From Gammaproteobacteria bacterium (GTDB lineage Bacteria > Pseudomonadota > Gammaproteobacteria > WFUO01), in contig WFUO01000035.1 in the NCBI GenBank assembly GCA_015484945.1, forward strand, positions 1-60,095: a stretch of DNA of 60,095 nucleotides. The letters run 5' to 3'. Within the stretch, counting starts at the first letter, position 1, and each line of letters begins with the position of its first letter. The position numbers were made by a program, and so were the translations under genes. This document shows, piece after piece, positions 17,674 through 27,703 of the stretch. The notes below the pieces were generated by a model. That model did no database searches. It saw nothing but the letters and a program-made list of their open reading frames with translations, and had not been told where the DNA came from.

Positions 17674-19224
17674 TCAGACGTCGGCGTTCTGCGGGTGAGC
17701 GCGCTGGTCGGCACTGGCCATGCGGTTGATGGCATTGATGTAGGCCTTGGCCGAGGCGATGACGATATCGGTATCCGAACCCTGGCCATTGACGATCCGC
17801 CCGCCCTTCTCCAGACGCACGGTCACCTCGCCCTGCGAGTCGGTGCCGCTGGTAATATTGTTGACGGAGTACAACAGCAATTCGGCCTCGCAATCGACGA
17901 TTTCGTCGATTGCCCTGAACGCGGCGTCCACCGGGCCGCCACCGATGGCCTCGGCCTGTCTCTCCTCTCCATCGATGTTGAGGGTCAGGCTGGCATGTGG
18001 TTTCTCGCCGGTCTCGGAACAGACCCTGAGGGCGACCAGCTTGACACGTTCGTTCTCGGTCTCGGTACTGACTTCAGTGACCAGGGCCTGCAGGTCCTCG
18101 TCGTAGATTTCGTGTTTCTTGTCGGCCAGCTCCTTGAAACGCGCGAAGGCTTCGTTGAGCTCCTCTTCCGAGGCGAATTCAACACCCAACTCGCGCATAC
18201 GCGTACGGAACGCATTGCGCCCGGAATGTTTGCCCATGACCATGCGGTTGGCGCTCCAGCCAACATCCTCGGCGCGCATGATCTCATAGGTCTCGCGGCT
18301 CTTGAGCACGCCATCCTGGTGAATACCGGACTCGTGCGCGAACGCATTGGCGCCGACGATGGCCTTGTTGGGCTGCACGGGAAAACCGGTGATGTTGGAG
18401 ACCAGACGCGAGGCCTTGACGATCTGGGTGGTGTCGAGCCGGGTGTCGCAGGGGAAGATGTCCTGACGCGTGCGTACGGCCATGACCACCTCTTCGAGTG
18501 CGGCATTGCCGGCTCGTTCCCCAAGCCCGTTGATGGTGCATTCGACCTGGCGCGCACCATTCATCACTGCCGACAACGAATTGGCCACCGCCAGTCCGAG
18601 GTCGTTGTGGCAATGTACCGAGAAGACCGCCTTGTCGGCGTTCGGGATACGCTCGATGAGCTCGCCAATCAGGGCGCCGAACTGCTCCGGCACGTTGTAG
18701 CCCACAGTGTCGGGGATGTTGAGCGTGGTCGCACCGGCATCGATAACGGCTTCGAGGATGCGGCACAGGAAGTCGGGTTCCGAGCGCCCGGCATCCTCGG
18801 GAGAAAATTCAACGTCGTCGGTGTACCGGCGCGCGCGTTTCACTGCATGCACGGCCTGCTCGATGACCTGTTCCGGCGCCATGCGCAGTTTCATCTTCAT
18901 ATGGATCGGCGAGGTGGCGATAAAGGTATGGATACGCGCCGAACGCGCCGGTTTCAACGCCTCGCCTGCGCGGTCGATATCCTTGTCCAGCGCCCTGGCC
19001 AGCCCGCACACGGTGCTGTCGGTAACGGTTTCAGCCACCGCGCGCACGGCATCGAAGTCGCCGGGGCTGGCGATCGGAAAACCCGCCTCGATGACATCCA
19101 CACGCATCTTTTCCAGCGCCCTGGCGATGCGCACCTTCTCGTCCCGGGTCATCGAAGCGCCAGGACTCTGCTCACCGTCGCGCAAGGTGGTATCGAATAT
19201 GATCAGTCTGTCTTTGTCTGCCAT
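17674..19224 (-). CDS. leuA: 2-isopropylmalate synthase
   Basis: The first committed step of leucine biosynthesis: acetyl-CoA plus 2-oxoisovalerate gives 2-isopropylmalate. The protein has 516 residues. The catalytic TIM barrel starts with [13 protein letters not shown]; the metal-binding HCHNDLG motif and GLGERAGNA follow. The C-terminal LeuA regulatory domain, which mediates leucine feedback inhibition, is complete. ATG at 19224 follows AGGAAC; the upstream extension of the frame runs into the leader hairpin and is not coding. It has a separate promoter and leader in the gap after pssA although it also follows the ilv operon on the same strand. Confidence 0.97.
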   Translation of the reverse strand: MADKDRLIIFDTTLRDGEQSPGASMTRDEKVRIARALEKMRVDVIEAGFPIASPGDFDAVRAVAETVTDSTVCGLARALDKDIDRAGEALKPARSARIHTFIATSPIHMKMKLRMAPEQVIEQAVHAVKRARRYTDDVEFSPEDAGRSEPDFLCRILEAVIDAGATTLNIPDTVGYNVPEQFGALIGELIERIPNADKAVFSVHCHNDLGLAVANSLSAVMNGARQVECTINGLGERAGNAALEEVVMAVRTRQDIFPCDTRLDTTQIVKASRLVSNITGFPVQPNKAIVGANAFAHESGIHQDGVLKSRETYEIMRAEDVGWSANRMVMGKHSGRNAFRTRMRELGVEFASEEELNEAFARFKELADKKHEIYDEDLQALVTEVSTETENERVKLVALRVCSETGEKPHASLTLNIDGEERQAEAIGGGPVDAAFRAIDEIVDCEAELLLYSVNNITSGTDSQGEVTVRLEKGGRIVNGQGSDTDIVIASAKAYINAINRMASADQRAHPQNADV

Positions 19225-19278
19225 GTTCCTGCTCCGCACGTGCCGCGACCATGAATCACGGCATCTCAAAGTGTAACC

Positions 19279-19308
19279 GAGCACTGCATAACAGGCCAAT
19301 GCAGGCTC
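19279..19308 (-). terminator. Hairpin between the leucine leader peptide and leuA (putative attenuator)
   Basis: On the minus strand GAGCCTGCAT pairs with ATGCAGTGCTC across a nine-base loop, a ten-pair stem with one bulged T. It sits 56 bases past the leader peptide stop and about 54 bases before leuA. The U-tract after it is weak (GGTTACACTTTG), so it may act as a pausing or antiterminator arm rather than a strong terminator. Confidence 0.45.
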
Positions 19309-19364
19309 GTCTATTTGTCTGGTTCCGGATTGTCTGCGGTGTGGCCCTCGCCAGGGGATCTCGT

Positions 19365-19469
19365 TCAGCTGCCTTGCGGCAGCAGAAGCAGCAGTGACAG
19401 ACGCAGGCGGGTATGCCGGCCGGCAGCGGCGGCATGGCGGGAAAGAATCTTGTGGATCGTGATCATCAT
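19365..19469 (-). CDS. Leucine-rich leader peptide upstream of leuA
   Basis: A 34-codon frame starting ATG ATG ATC and ending [13 protein letters not shown]: seven of the last thirteen codons are leucine, five of them consecutive (CTG CTG CTT CTG CTG in template order). This is the classical form of an attenuation leader sensing charged leucyl-tRNA. The sequence around its stop folds as GCTGCC-GCAA-GGCAGC. It starts about 15 bases after the predicted transcription start, has a poor Shine-Dalgarno site, and is followed by a second hairpin before leuA. The peptide itself is expected to have no function. Confidence 0.65.
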   Translation of the reverse strand: MMITIHKILSRHAAAAGRHTRLRLSLLLLLPQGS

Positions 19470-19490
19470 GGTTTTGCGTCCGTACCCCGG

Positions 19491-19519
19491 ACTATAGCCC
19501 GAACGTCGCCGTTTGTCAC
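19491..19519 (-). promoter_or_regulatory. Sigma-70 promoter for the leu leader and leuA
   Basis: -35 GTGACA (19519-19514), a 17-base spacer, and -10 TATAGT (19496-19491): five of six matches in each hexamer. The predicted start is near 19484, just upstream of the leader ATG. The -35 overlaps the pssA stop codon, so leuA can be expressed independently of the ilv-pssA operon. Confidence 0.7.
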
Positions 19520-20289
19520 TCTTCCGGCGCCGGCGCGGATTTCCTGCCACGCAACAGCATCAGCGGGCCGGACAACGCGTAACCGAAGAATACCGCGAAG
19601 AACACACCCGGCGGATAAAGGATGACCAGGATCATGATGACCACCACGCCTATCAGAACCATGAAGGGAATCTTGTCATCGCGGTTTTCGACCTTGAAGC
19701 TCCAGTAACGGATCGGGCTGACCATCAGCATGCCGGCCAGCAGCGTAAGCGCCAGCGCCACCAACCAGATCCAGGGGTCCGAGCCCTTGATGCCGAGATT
19801 GTTGGCCAGCCAGATGAACGAGGCGATCAGCGTGGCTGCGGAAGGACTGGCCAGACCGGTAAAGTAGGCCTTGTCGGCCTTGCCGATCTGGACGTTGAAA
19901 CGCGCCAGGCGCAAGGCCGCCATGGCGGTGTAGAAAAACGCCACAAGCCAGCCGATCTTGCCCCACAGGTTGCCCATGGCATGCATGCCCGACAGGGCCC
20001 AGTGATACATCACCAGCGCCGGCGCCATGCCGAACGACACCAGGTCGGCGAGGCTGTCGTACTGGGCGCCGAACTCGCTCTGGGTGTTGGTCATGCGCGC
20101 CACCCGCCCATCCACGCCGTCGAGCAGCATGGCGATAATGATGCCCAGCGACGCACCCATGTAATTGCCCTTGGTCGAGGCGACGATGGCGTAAAAGCCA
20201 GCGAACATGCCAGCGGTCGTGAACAGGTTGGGCAACAAATAGATGGCGCGCCCGGGCCGTTTGGGTGTGGTATCGGCTGACGATCCCAT
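19516..20289 (-). CDS. pssA: CDP-diacylglycerol-serine O-phosphatidyltransferase
   Basis: Makes phosphatidylserine from CDP-diacylglycerol and serine. The protein is 257 residues, the membrane-bound (type II) form with about eight hydrophobic segments. The CDP-alcohol phosphatidyltransferase signature DG-x2-AR-x8-G-x3-D-x3-D is complete (DGVDGRVAR, then FGAQYDSLAD). It follows the psd homologue by nine bases. This pairing normally completes phosphatidylethanolamine synthesis, but the partner here lacks catalytic residues. Confidence 0.93.
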   Translation of the reverse strand: MGSSADTTPKRPGRAIYLLPNLFTTAGMFAGFYAIVASTKGNYMGASLGIIIAMLLDGVDGRVARMTNTQSEFGAQYDSLADLVSFGMAPALVMYHWALSGMHAMGNLWGKIGWLVAFFYTAMAALRLARFNVQIGKADKAYFTGLASPSAATLIASFIWLANNLGIKGSDPWIWLVALALTLLAGMLMVSPIRYWSFKVENRDDKIPFMVLIGVVVIMILVILYPPGVFFAVFFGYALSGPLMLLRGRKSAPAPEE

Positions 20290-20298
20290 GATGACCTC

Positions 20299-20946
20299 TC
20301 AACCCGCCTCGACGGGATTATGTGAACGGTGGACCAGGGTGGCGAGTACGTCGCGCCCTGATTTTACCCGCTGTCCGGGTTCGACTTCCAGATGGCAGCC
20401 AGCCGGCAGATAGACGCACAGGCGGGCGCCGAAGCGCAGAAAACCACAGCGCTGCCCCTGCCCGACCCGCTCGCCGACCCAGGCGTGGCAGCTCAGACCC
20501 TGCCAGGCATGTTGACGCCGCATCTCGACCACGACCTCATCGTCCTCGTCGGTGCGTATGCTGACCGCATAGGCATCCACGGCGTCGGCCAGGTCCTGAT
20601 CACGATACCAGCGTTCGGTGATATTGCCCTCGATCGGGCTGCGCACGACATAGCTGCCCACGGGCGAGAGCGCCAGTTCCACATGACGTGCCGGCCTGTC
20701 CAGATAGGGATCGTGCGCCTCGCCGGCCTGCAGCACCCGGCCATCGGCCGGACACACGACAGCCAGCGGCAACGATGGCACCTCGCGCGGCGGATCGCGG
20801 AACAGCCAGGCCAGCACCAGTGCCAGCGCCAGCACCGGCATGGCTGCGGGCCAGCCAACCGATAAACCGATCGCGATCCCGACCGCCAGCAGCAGGGTCA
20901 GTAACAGCCAGCCCTGACGCGCTACGATGGGATACCGGGCGGGCAT
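20299..20946 (-). CDS. Phosphatidylserine decarboxylase-like protein lacking catalytic residues
   Basis: At 215 residues with two N-terminal membrane segments it matches the short Psd family in length and order: PADGRVL, then a segment aligned to the family's CHVNRAP, then GFLRFG-x-R-x3-YLP. Two essential positions differ. The family histidine in xHVNRxP is tyrosine (SYVVRSP), and the serine of RFGSR, which cleaves itself to form the pyruvoyl cofactor, is alanine (RFGAR, codon GCC). I checked both codons on the minus strand. By family knowledge such a protein could neither self-process nor decarboxylate. The reading frame is otherwise intact and sits tightly in the ilvC-psd-pssA operon, so it is conserved as a gene rather than an obvious pseudogene. 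Confidence 0.8.
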   Translation of the reverse strand: MPARYPIVARQGWLLLTLLLAVGIAIGLSVGWPAAMPVLALALVLAWLFRDPPREVPSLPLAVVCPADGRVLQAGEAHDPYLDRPARHVELALSPVGSYVVRSPIEGNITERWYRDQDLADAVDAYAVSIRTDEDDEVVVEMRRQHAWQGLSCHAWVGERVGQGQRCGFLRFGARLCVYLPAGCHLEVEPGQRVKSGRDVLATLVHRSHNPVEAG

Positions 20947-20983
20947 GTCACGCTTGCGGGCGGTTCACCAGACGCCCAGCTAC

Positions 20984-22006
<1,023 letters not shown>

Positions 22007-22035
22007 CTACCTTGTCTGGCTGTTTCAGATGTTCG

Positions 22036-22530
22036 TCAGATGGACAGTGTCTTTTCACCGCGCGAGATACCGATGGTGCCGGATCGCACGACCTCGAGAA
22101 TCGGAAAACGGTCCACACTGTCGATGAAGGCGTCGAGCTTGTCGCTGGCGCCGGTCAGTTCTATCGTGAAAATGGTTTCGGTGACATCGACGATGTGGCC
22201 CCGGAAGATATCGGTCAGGCGCTTGACCTCGTCGCGCGCCTCGGTGTCGGCCACGCGTACCTTGAGCAGCATCATCTCGCGCTCAATGTGCTCGCCCTCG
22301 GTCATGTCCTGCAGCTTGACCACGTCGATGAGCTTGTTGAGCTGCTTGGTGATCTGCTCGAGAATCTCGTCGGTGCCGGTGGTCACCAGGGTCATGCGCG
22401 ACAATGACGGATCGTTGGTGGGCGCCACGGTCAGCGATTCGATGTTGTATCCGCGTGCCGAAAACAGTCCGGCCACACGTGACAGCGCCCCGGCCTCGTT
22501 CTCCATCAGAATTGAGATAATGTGTCGCAT
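22036..22530 (-). CDS. ilvN: Acetolactate synthase, regulatory (small) subunit
   Basis: A protein of 164 residues with an N-terminal ACT domain (HIISILMENEAGALSRVAGLFSARGYNIESL) that binds valine for feedback inhibition, and the C-terminal ACT-like extension found in the IlvH/IlvN long form. It starts two bases after the ilvB stop, so the two subunits are coupled. By size and sequence it could equally be named ilvH. Confidence 0.95.
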   Translation of the reverse strand: MRHIISILMENEAGALSRVAGLFSARGYNIESLTVAPTNDPSLSRMTLVTTGTDEILEQITKQLNKLIDVVKLQDMTEGEHIEREMMLLKVRVADTEARDEVKRLTDIFRGHIVDVTETIFTIELTGASDKLDAFIDSVDRFPILEVVRSGTIGISRGEKTLSI

Positions 22531-22532
22531 GG

Positions 22533-24251
22533 CTACACCAGGATCATTTCGTTCTGTCCGGCGCCGGCCGGAATCATCGGATAGACGTTTTCCTCGCTAT
22601 CGGTGACGAAGTTGAGGAACACGGCGCGGTCACGCACTTGCATGGCCTCCTTGAGCGCCGCCTCGACATCACCCGGCTTGTCGATATGCATGCCCATGGC
22701 GCCATAACTCTCGGCCAGTTTGACGAAGTCCGGCAGCGACTCCATGTAGGACATGGCGTAACGCCCCTGGTAGAAGAATTCCTGCCACTGCCGCACCATG
22801 CCCAGATAGCCGTTATTGAGACAGATGATCTTCAGTGGCAACCCATACTGCCGGATCGTGGACAGTTCCTGGATGCACATCTGGATACTGCCTTCACCGG
22901 TGATACAGGCCACCGTGGCATCGGGGTGCGCCAGCTGAACACCCATCGCGGCCGGCATGCCAAAGCCCATGGTGCCGAGACCGCCGGAATTGATCCAGCG
23001 GCGCGGCTTGTCGAACTTGTAGTACTGCGCCGCCCACATCTGGTGCTGGCCGACATCGGAGGTAATGAAGGCATCACCGCCGGTGACCTCGTAAAGTTTT
23101 TCGACCACGTACTGAGGCTTGATGACATCGCTGCTGCGGTCATACTTGAGGCAATCCATCGAGCGCCATTCCTCGATCTGCTTCCACCAGACATCCAGCG
23201 CCTCACGATCGACTTCGCCGTCAGCGGCATCGAGCTGCTCTAGCAATTCAGTGAGCACATTGGCGACCGACCCCACGATGGGTATATCCACCTTGACGTT
23301 CTTTGATATCGAGGCGGGATCGACATCGACATGAATGATCTTCGCCATGGGGCAGAACTTCTCGACATTGCCGGTCACACGGTCGTCGAAACGCGCGCCC
23401 ACTGCCAGCAGCACATCACAGTTATGCATGGCCAGGTTGGCCTCATAGGTGCCATGCATGCCAAGCATGCCGACGAACTGGCGGTCAGTGGCCGGATACG
23501 CGCCCAGGCCCATGAGCGTGTTGGTGATCGGAAAGCCCAGCCTGCGCGTCAGCTCGGTCAGCGGCTGCGACGCATTGTCGAGAATCACGCCGCCACCGGT
23601 GTAGATCATCGGCCGTCTGGCCGACAACAGCAGTTCCACGGCCTTGCGTATCTGACGCGCATTGCCCTTGAGCACCGGATTGTACGAGCGCATCTCGACC
23701 TTTTCCGGATAATGGTATTCACAGCGCTCGGCGGTCACGTCCTTGGGTATGTCGATCACGACCGGACCCGGCCGTCCGGTGGTGGCGACATAGAACGCCT
23801 TCTTCATGGTCACTGCCAGATCGCGTACGTCCTTGACCAGGAAGTTGTGTTTCACGCACGGGCGGGTGATGCCGACCGAATCGACCTCCTGGAAGGCATC
23901 GTTGCCGATCAGGCTGGTTGGCACCTGGCCTGTGATGACGATCAGGGGTATCGAATCCATATAGGCCGTGGCGATACCGGTCACGGCATTGGTCGCACCC
24001 GGCCCCGAGGTGACCAACGCGACACCCGGCCTGCCCGTCGAACGCGCATAGCCGTCCGCCGCATGGGTGGCAGCCTGTTCATGGCGCACCAGTACGTGCT
24101 TGACGTCTTCCTGTTTGTACAGTGCGTCATAGATATGCAGTACCGCGCCGCCGGGGTAGCCGAACACGTATTCGACCCCCTCGTCTCTGAGGCAGTTGAC
24201 AAAGATTTCTGCGCCGGTCAGTTCCACAGCCGATCTCCCATACGGACCCAT
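22533..24251 (-). CDS. ilvB: Acetolactate synthase, catalytic (large) subunit
   Basis: A thiamine-diphosphate enzyme that starts valine, leucine and isoleucine synthesis, 572 residues. The N-terminal PYR domain has FGYPGGAVLHIYDAL with the catalytic glutamate in RHEQAATHAADGYAR; the C-terminal ThDP motif begins at GEGSIQMCIQELSTIRQYG and ends at NNGYLGMVRQWQ. ATG at 24251 follows GAGAAGA; the 18-codon upstream extension lies past the attenuator-like hairpin and is rejected. It is the first gene of ilvB-ilvN-ilvC-psd-pssA and may also be named ilvI. Confidence 0.95.
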   Translation of the reverse strand: MGPYGRSAVELTGAEIFVNCLRDEGVEYVFGYPGGAVLHIYDALYKQEDVKHVLVRHEQAATHAADGYARSTGRPGVALVTSGPGATNAVTGIATAYMDSIPLIVITGQVPTSLIGNDAFQEVDSVGITRPCVKHNFLVKDVRDLAVTMKKAFYVATTGRPGPVVIDIPKDVTAERCEYHYPEKVEMRSYNPVLKGNARQIRKAVELLLSARRPMIYTGGGVILDNASQPLTELTRRLGFPITNTLMGLGAYPATDRQFVGMLGMHGTYEANLAMHNCDVLLAVGARFDDRVTGNVEKFCPMAKIIHVDVDPASISKNVKVDIPIVGSVANVLTELLEQLDAADGEVDREALDVWWKQIEEWRSMDCLKYDRSSDVIKPQYVVEKLYEVTGGDAFITSDVGQHQMWAAQYYKFDKPRRWINSGGLGTMGFGMPAAMGVQLAHPDATVACITGEGSIQMCIQELSTIRQYGLPLKIICLNNGYLGMVRQWQEFFYQGRYAMSYMESLPDFVKLAESYGAMGMHIDKPGDVEAALKEAMQVRDRAVFLNFVTDSEENVYPMIPAGAGQNEMILV

Positions 24252-24730
24252 TCTTCTCGCTTCTTCGTGCCCGTGACGCCGCCGGTTTGCCATATTTCCT
24301 GGCAAATGACGAAAAACGCCCGTATAACGGGCGAAATATCGTGCCTGGCACTACTGACCGGGCCGCCGCATGCGCGAACGCGGCGCACCCGTTTCCCCGG
24401 ATCTTTCACTTCGCCTCGCGCCATTACGCACAGCCGCGCCACCTGAATCAACAACCTGCGTGACACTGCACACCATGCGTCCGCGGAGATGGCCTCCCCC
24501 TCGCGCCGGTCCCGAGCGGTGAAATATCCGGTTTTAGAAGCTACTTATATTAGCATTGAACGTCAAGCCGCCGCCACCGGATCCTGTGGCTGAAAGCGTA
24601 ATTTTTCATGCCTGTACGCCGAATACCGGCCTTCTGTCGCAAAAATCGCCGGAATTGTCGGATCAAACCTTGTGCTGCAGGCAAATTGCAGCATAATTAT
24701 GAGTGTTGATTCGACAAGGCCGATTGCACA
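24252..24730. other. 479-base intergenic region between divergent ilvB and DUF4124 gene
   Basis: It contains the attenuator hairpin (24311-24332), a candidate extended -10 for the ilv operon (TGC-TAATAT on the minus strand at 24552-24547), and an inverted repeat TGCTGCA-N7-TGCAGCA at 24673-24693, about 40 bases before the DUF4124 gene. No protein-coding frame with family features and no tRNA is visible. Confidence 0.5.
24311..24332 (-). terminator. Intrinsic terminator/attenuator hairpin upstream of ilvB
   Basis: On the minus strand GCCCG-TTATA-CGGGC is followed directly by GTTTTTC, a compact stem with a U-tract, about 60 bases before the ilvB start. No other gene lies upstream on this strand, so it would end only a leader transcript. 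A candidate leader (MVCSVTQVVDSGGAAV..., ATG near 24476) has several valine codons, but its reading is uncertain. Confidence 0.6.
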
Positions 24731-25165
24731 ATGAAAACACGCCATCTCCTGTTCACGTTGCTGATTTCAGCCACCCTCCCGCTGCAGGCGGGCGTCATGT
24801 ACAAATGGGTCGATGCCGAAGGCCAGGTGCATTACGGCGAAATGCCGCCGCCGGGCGTCAAGGCGAGTGAAATCCGCTATCACGTCAAACCAGCGACCAC
24901 GACGCAACCACAGCCCGCCGTGCGCAAAAAGATCAGGGTGACAAAAAAACCTCCCCGCAAGGTGAACAAACCCAGGACCATGACACCCGAGCTACGGCGG
25001 GCCTGCGACCAGGCCGAGGCCAACCTTGCCCAGCTGAAAAGCGGCCTGCGCATTCGGCTTTGGGACAAGAAGAAGGGATTTTATTTCCTCAGCGATGCCG
25101 AACGTCAAAAACGCATCTCCGACGCCACCATCTTCCTGTCGAAATTCTGCAAGGAATCCCGGTAA
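24731..25165 (+). CDS. Secreted DUF4124 protein
   Basis: A protein of 144 residues with a Sec signal peptide (MKTRHLLFTLLISATLPLQA), followed directly by the DUF4124 core YKWVDAEGQVHYGEMPPPG. The remainder is a basic, proline-rich linker and a helical C-terminus with two cysteines. DUF4124 proteins are periplasmic and abundant in Gammaproteobacteria; the function is unknown. A second, shorter DUF4124 gene lies 400 bases downstream, with the tautomerase gene between. Confidence 0.88.
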   Translation: MKTRHLLFTLLISATLPLQAGVMYKWVDAEGQVHYGEMPPPGVKASEIRYHVKPATTTQPQPAVRKKIRVTKKPPRKVNKPRTMTPELRRACDQAEANLAQLKSGLRIRLWDKKKGFYFLSDAERQKRISDATIFLSKFCKESR

Positions 25166-25182
25166 CAGGAGAACAGACGCCC

Positions 25183-25527
25183 ATGCCGTTGCTGCATATC
25201 ACCACCAATCAGCGTGTCCAGGACGATCACCGTGAGACCGTGCTGAAGAAGGCATCGGCCCAGGTGGCGGAGATGCTCTCGAAACCCGAATCCTATGTCA
25301 TGGTCGTACTCGACGATGGCACCGACATGCTGTTCGCCGGCAGCGACGAACCGGTCGCCTACCTGGAGCTCAAGAGCCTCGGTCTGCCGGAAGACGACAC
25401 CTCACGCCTGTCTCTGACACTGTGCAACCTGATGAATGAACTGCTCGGGGTGCCGGTCGAACGCGTGTACATCGAATTTGCCGGACCCGCACGGCACCTG
25501 TGGGGCTGGAACCAGGGCACATTCTGA
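25183..25527 (+). CDS. MIF-like tautomerase (phenylpyruvate tautomerase family)
   Basis: A protein of 114 residues beginning MPLLHITTN; Pro2, exposed after methionine removal, is the catalytic base of this superfamily. The length, the SYVMVVLDDG segment and the C-terminal WGWNQGTF match bacterial and cyanobacterial macrophage-migration-inhibitory-factor homologues. The physiological substrate in bacteria is unknown. ATG at 25183 follows AGGAG; the frame opens further upstream only inside the DUF4124 gene. It starts 17 bases after that gene's stop and is probably in the same transcript. Confidence 0.9.
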   Translation: MPLLHITTNQRVQDDHRETVLKKASAQVAEMLSKPESYVMVVLDDGTDMLFAGSDEPVAYLELKSLGLPEDDTSRLSLTLCNLMNELLGVPVERVYIEFAGPARHLWGWNQGTF

Positions 25528-25582
25528 CTTATCCGCTACTTTTCCCTGTACCGGCAGGGAAGGATCGGGTATCTTTCGGGGC

Positions 25583-25840
25583 ATGAAGAAACTGTTCACG
25601 TTGATTGCCGTCGTGCTGCTCGGCACCGCCGTGCTGGCCTACCTGAACGACGATTTCCGCAACTGGCTCAAGGGGCTGGCCGGTTCCAGCGACACCGTCG
25701 CGCGTGCCTACAAGTGGCGTGACAAACAGGGTGTCTGGCATATCACCAACACACCGCCGCCCAAGGGCATCCCCTACGAAACCCAGGAGATCCTCACCAA
25801 CACCAACGTGCTGCCCGATCCGCGCAAGCGCAGGGAATGA
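25583..25840 (+). CDS. Short membrane-anchored or secreted DUF4124 protein
   Basis: A protein of 85 residues with an N-terminal hydrophobic segment (KLFTLIAVVLLGTAVLAYL) that may be an anchor rather than a cleaved signal, then the DUF4124 core AYKWRDKQGVWHITNTPPP. ATG at 25583 is chosen because it begins the hydrophobic segment; the longer frame overlaps the tautomerase gene. It is a paralogue of the DUF4124 gene 400 bases upstream. Confidence 0.82.
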   Translation: MKKLFTLIAVVLLGTAVLAYLNDDFRNWLKGLAGSSDTVARAYKWRDKQGVWHITNTPPPKGIPYETQEILTNTNVLPDPRKRRE

Positions 25841-25930
25841 GACCCGCCCGGCTATCCGGCCACGCAAACCGGCACGGGTTTGTGCAATAATACCGGCCAT
25901 TGCCCACATGCCGGAGAATCAGGAAACCCG

Positions 25931-27640
25931 ATGCGCACCAGTGACTTTCATCTCTCGACCCTGAAAGAAACCCCCTCCGACGCCGAGATCGTCAGCCACC
26001 AGTTGATGCTGCGCAGCGGCATGATTCGCAAGATCGCCACCGGCATCTACACCTGGCTGCCGCTTGGGCTCCGCGTACTGCGCAAGGTCGAGACCATCGT
26101 ACGAGAGGAAATGGATCGCGCCGGGGCGCTGGAATTGCTGATGCCCTCGGTGCAACCGGCCGAACTGTGGCAGGAATCCGGCCGCTGGGAGCAATATGGC
26201 CCCGAATTGCTGCGTTTCACTGACCGCCATCAGCGCGAGTTCTGCTACGGGCCGACCCATGAAGAGGTCATCACCGATATCGCGCGCCGCGAGTTGCGCA
26301 GCTACCGGCAACTACCGGTCAACTACTACCAGATCCAGACCAAGTTTCGCGACGAGATACGCCCGCGTTTCGGCGTCATGCGCGCACGCGAGTTTCTGAT
26401 GAAAGACGCCTACTCCTTCCATCTTGACCAGGCCTCGCTGCAACGGACCTATGAACACATGTTCGAGACCTATACCCGGATCTTTACCCGCCTGGGCCTG
26501 AAATTCCGCCCGGTGGAAGCCGATACCGGCAGCATCGGCGGTCAGGCCTCGCACGAATTCCATGTCCTGGCCGACTCGGGCGAGGACGCCATCGCCTTCT
26601 CGTCCGCCAGCGACTACGCCGCCAATGTCGAACTGGCCCCGGCCCTGCCGCCCTCGCAACCACGTCCACAGCCCGGTGAGCCCCTGCGCACGGTCGATAC
26701 CCCGGACCAGCACAGCATCGACCAGGTCAGCGCCTTTCTCGGCGTGACACCGGCGCGCTGTCTGAAGACACTGCTGGTCGAGAGCGACAATGGAGGGATC
26801 GTGGCACTGGTATTGCGCGGCGATCACGAACTCAACGAAATCAAGGCGGCTCGCCTGCCGGGGGTGGCCAGTCCGCTGACCTTCGCCAGTGAGGCGCGCA
26901 TCCGGGAAACCACGGGATGCGGTGCCGGTTCCATCGGCCCGGTGGGACTGGACGTGCCCGTGTATGCCGACCATGCCGCCGCGGCGGCGTCCGATTTCGT
27001 TTGCGGCGCAAACGAGGATGGCAAGCACCTGACAGGGGTCAACTGGGGGCGCGACCTGCCCGAACCCGAAACCGTCGACATCCGCAACATCGTGGCCGGC
27101 GATCCCAGCCCGGACGGCAAGGGTACGGTGGAGATCGCGCGCGGTATCGAGGTTGGCCACATCTTCCAGCTTGGCGACAAGTACAGCCGCGCGCTCAACG
27201 CCACGGTGCTGGACGAGAACGGCAAGGAACAGGTCATGATCATGGGCTGCTACGGCATTGGTGTCTCGCGCGTGGTTGCCGCGGCCATCGAACAGAACCA
27301 CGACGAACGAGGCATCATCTGGCCCAATGCACTGGCGCCGTTCCAGGTTGCGCTGTGTCCGATGAACCTGCACAAGTCAACACGCGTGGCCGAGGCTTGC
27401 GAAAGCCTGTACTCGGCGCTGACCGGAACGGGTATCGATGTACTTTTCGATGACCGTAACGTACGTGCCGGGGTAATGTTTGCCGACATGGAGCTGATCG
27501 GCATTCCACACCGGCTGGTCGTCGGCGAGCGCGGCCTCGACAAGGGCGTGGTCGAATACAAGTCGCGTGATGGCCGCCACAGCGAGGACATACCCTTCGA
27601 TCAAGTGGCCGGATTCATCAGCGAACGGCTCGGCGACTGA
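25931..27640 (+). CDS. proS: Prolyl-tRNA synthetase, bacterial type
   Basis: A class II aminoacyl-tRNA synthetase of 569 residues. Class II motif 2 is seen in [20 protein letters not shown] and motif 3 in [17 protein letters not shown]. The insertion (INS) editing domain that hydrolyses Ala-tRNAPro lies between them, around residues 225-400, and a C-terminal anticodon-binding domain follows. The canonical start [15 protein letters not shown] is at 25931; the upstream 17 codons are not conserved. The gene appears to be a single unit. Confidence 0.97.
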   Translation: MRTSDFHLSTLKETPSDAEIVSHQLMLRSGMIRKIATGIYTWLPLGLRVLRKVETIVREEMDRAGALELLMPSVQPAELWQESGRWEQYGPELLRFTDRHQREFCYGPTHEEVITDIARRELRSYRQLPVNYYQIQTKFRDEIRPRFGVMRAREFLMKDAYSFHLDQASLQRTYEHMFETYTRIFTRLGLKFRPVEADTGSIGGQASHEFHVLADSGEDAIAFSSASDYAANVELAPALPPSQPRPQPGEPLRTVDTPDQHSIDQVSAFLGVTPARCLKTLLVESDNGGIVALVLRGDHELNEIKAARLPGVASPLTFASEARIRETTGCGAGSIGPVGLDVPVYADHAAAAASDFVCGANEDGKHLTGVNWGRDLPEPETVDIRNIVAGDPSPDGKGTVEIARGIEVGHIFQLGDKYSRALNATVLDENGKEQVMIMGCYGIGVSRVVAAAIEQNHDERGIIWPNALAPFQVALCPMNLHKSTRVAEACESLYSALTGTGIDVLFDDRNVRAGVMFADMELIGIPHRLVVGERGLDKGVVEYKSRDGRHSEDIPFDQVAGFISERLGD

Positions 27641-27703
27641 CTCCCACTCCCGGCAACATCGTCCTATAATGGTTGATGGGAAGGGGAATCAAGGTAATGG
27701 CGG

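Noticed and set aside
16999-19254. A 751-codon open frame on the plus strand opposite leuA and udg
   Set aside because: It is a shadow of high-GC third positions in leuA, udg and the leu leader; the translation has no domain, signal peptide or ribosome-binding site.
24673-24693. Inverted repeat TGCTGCA-N7-TGCAGCA before the DUF4124 gene
   Set aside because: Short and could be chance; noted within the intergenic entry but not claimed as an operator.
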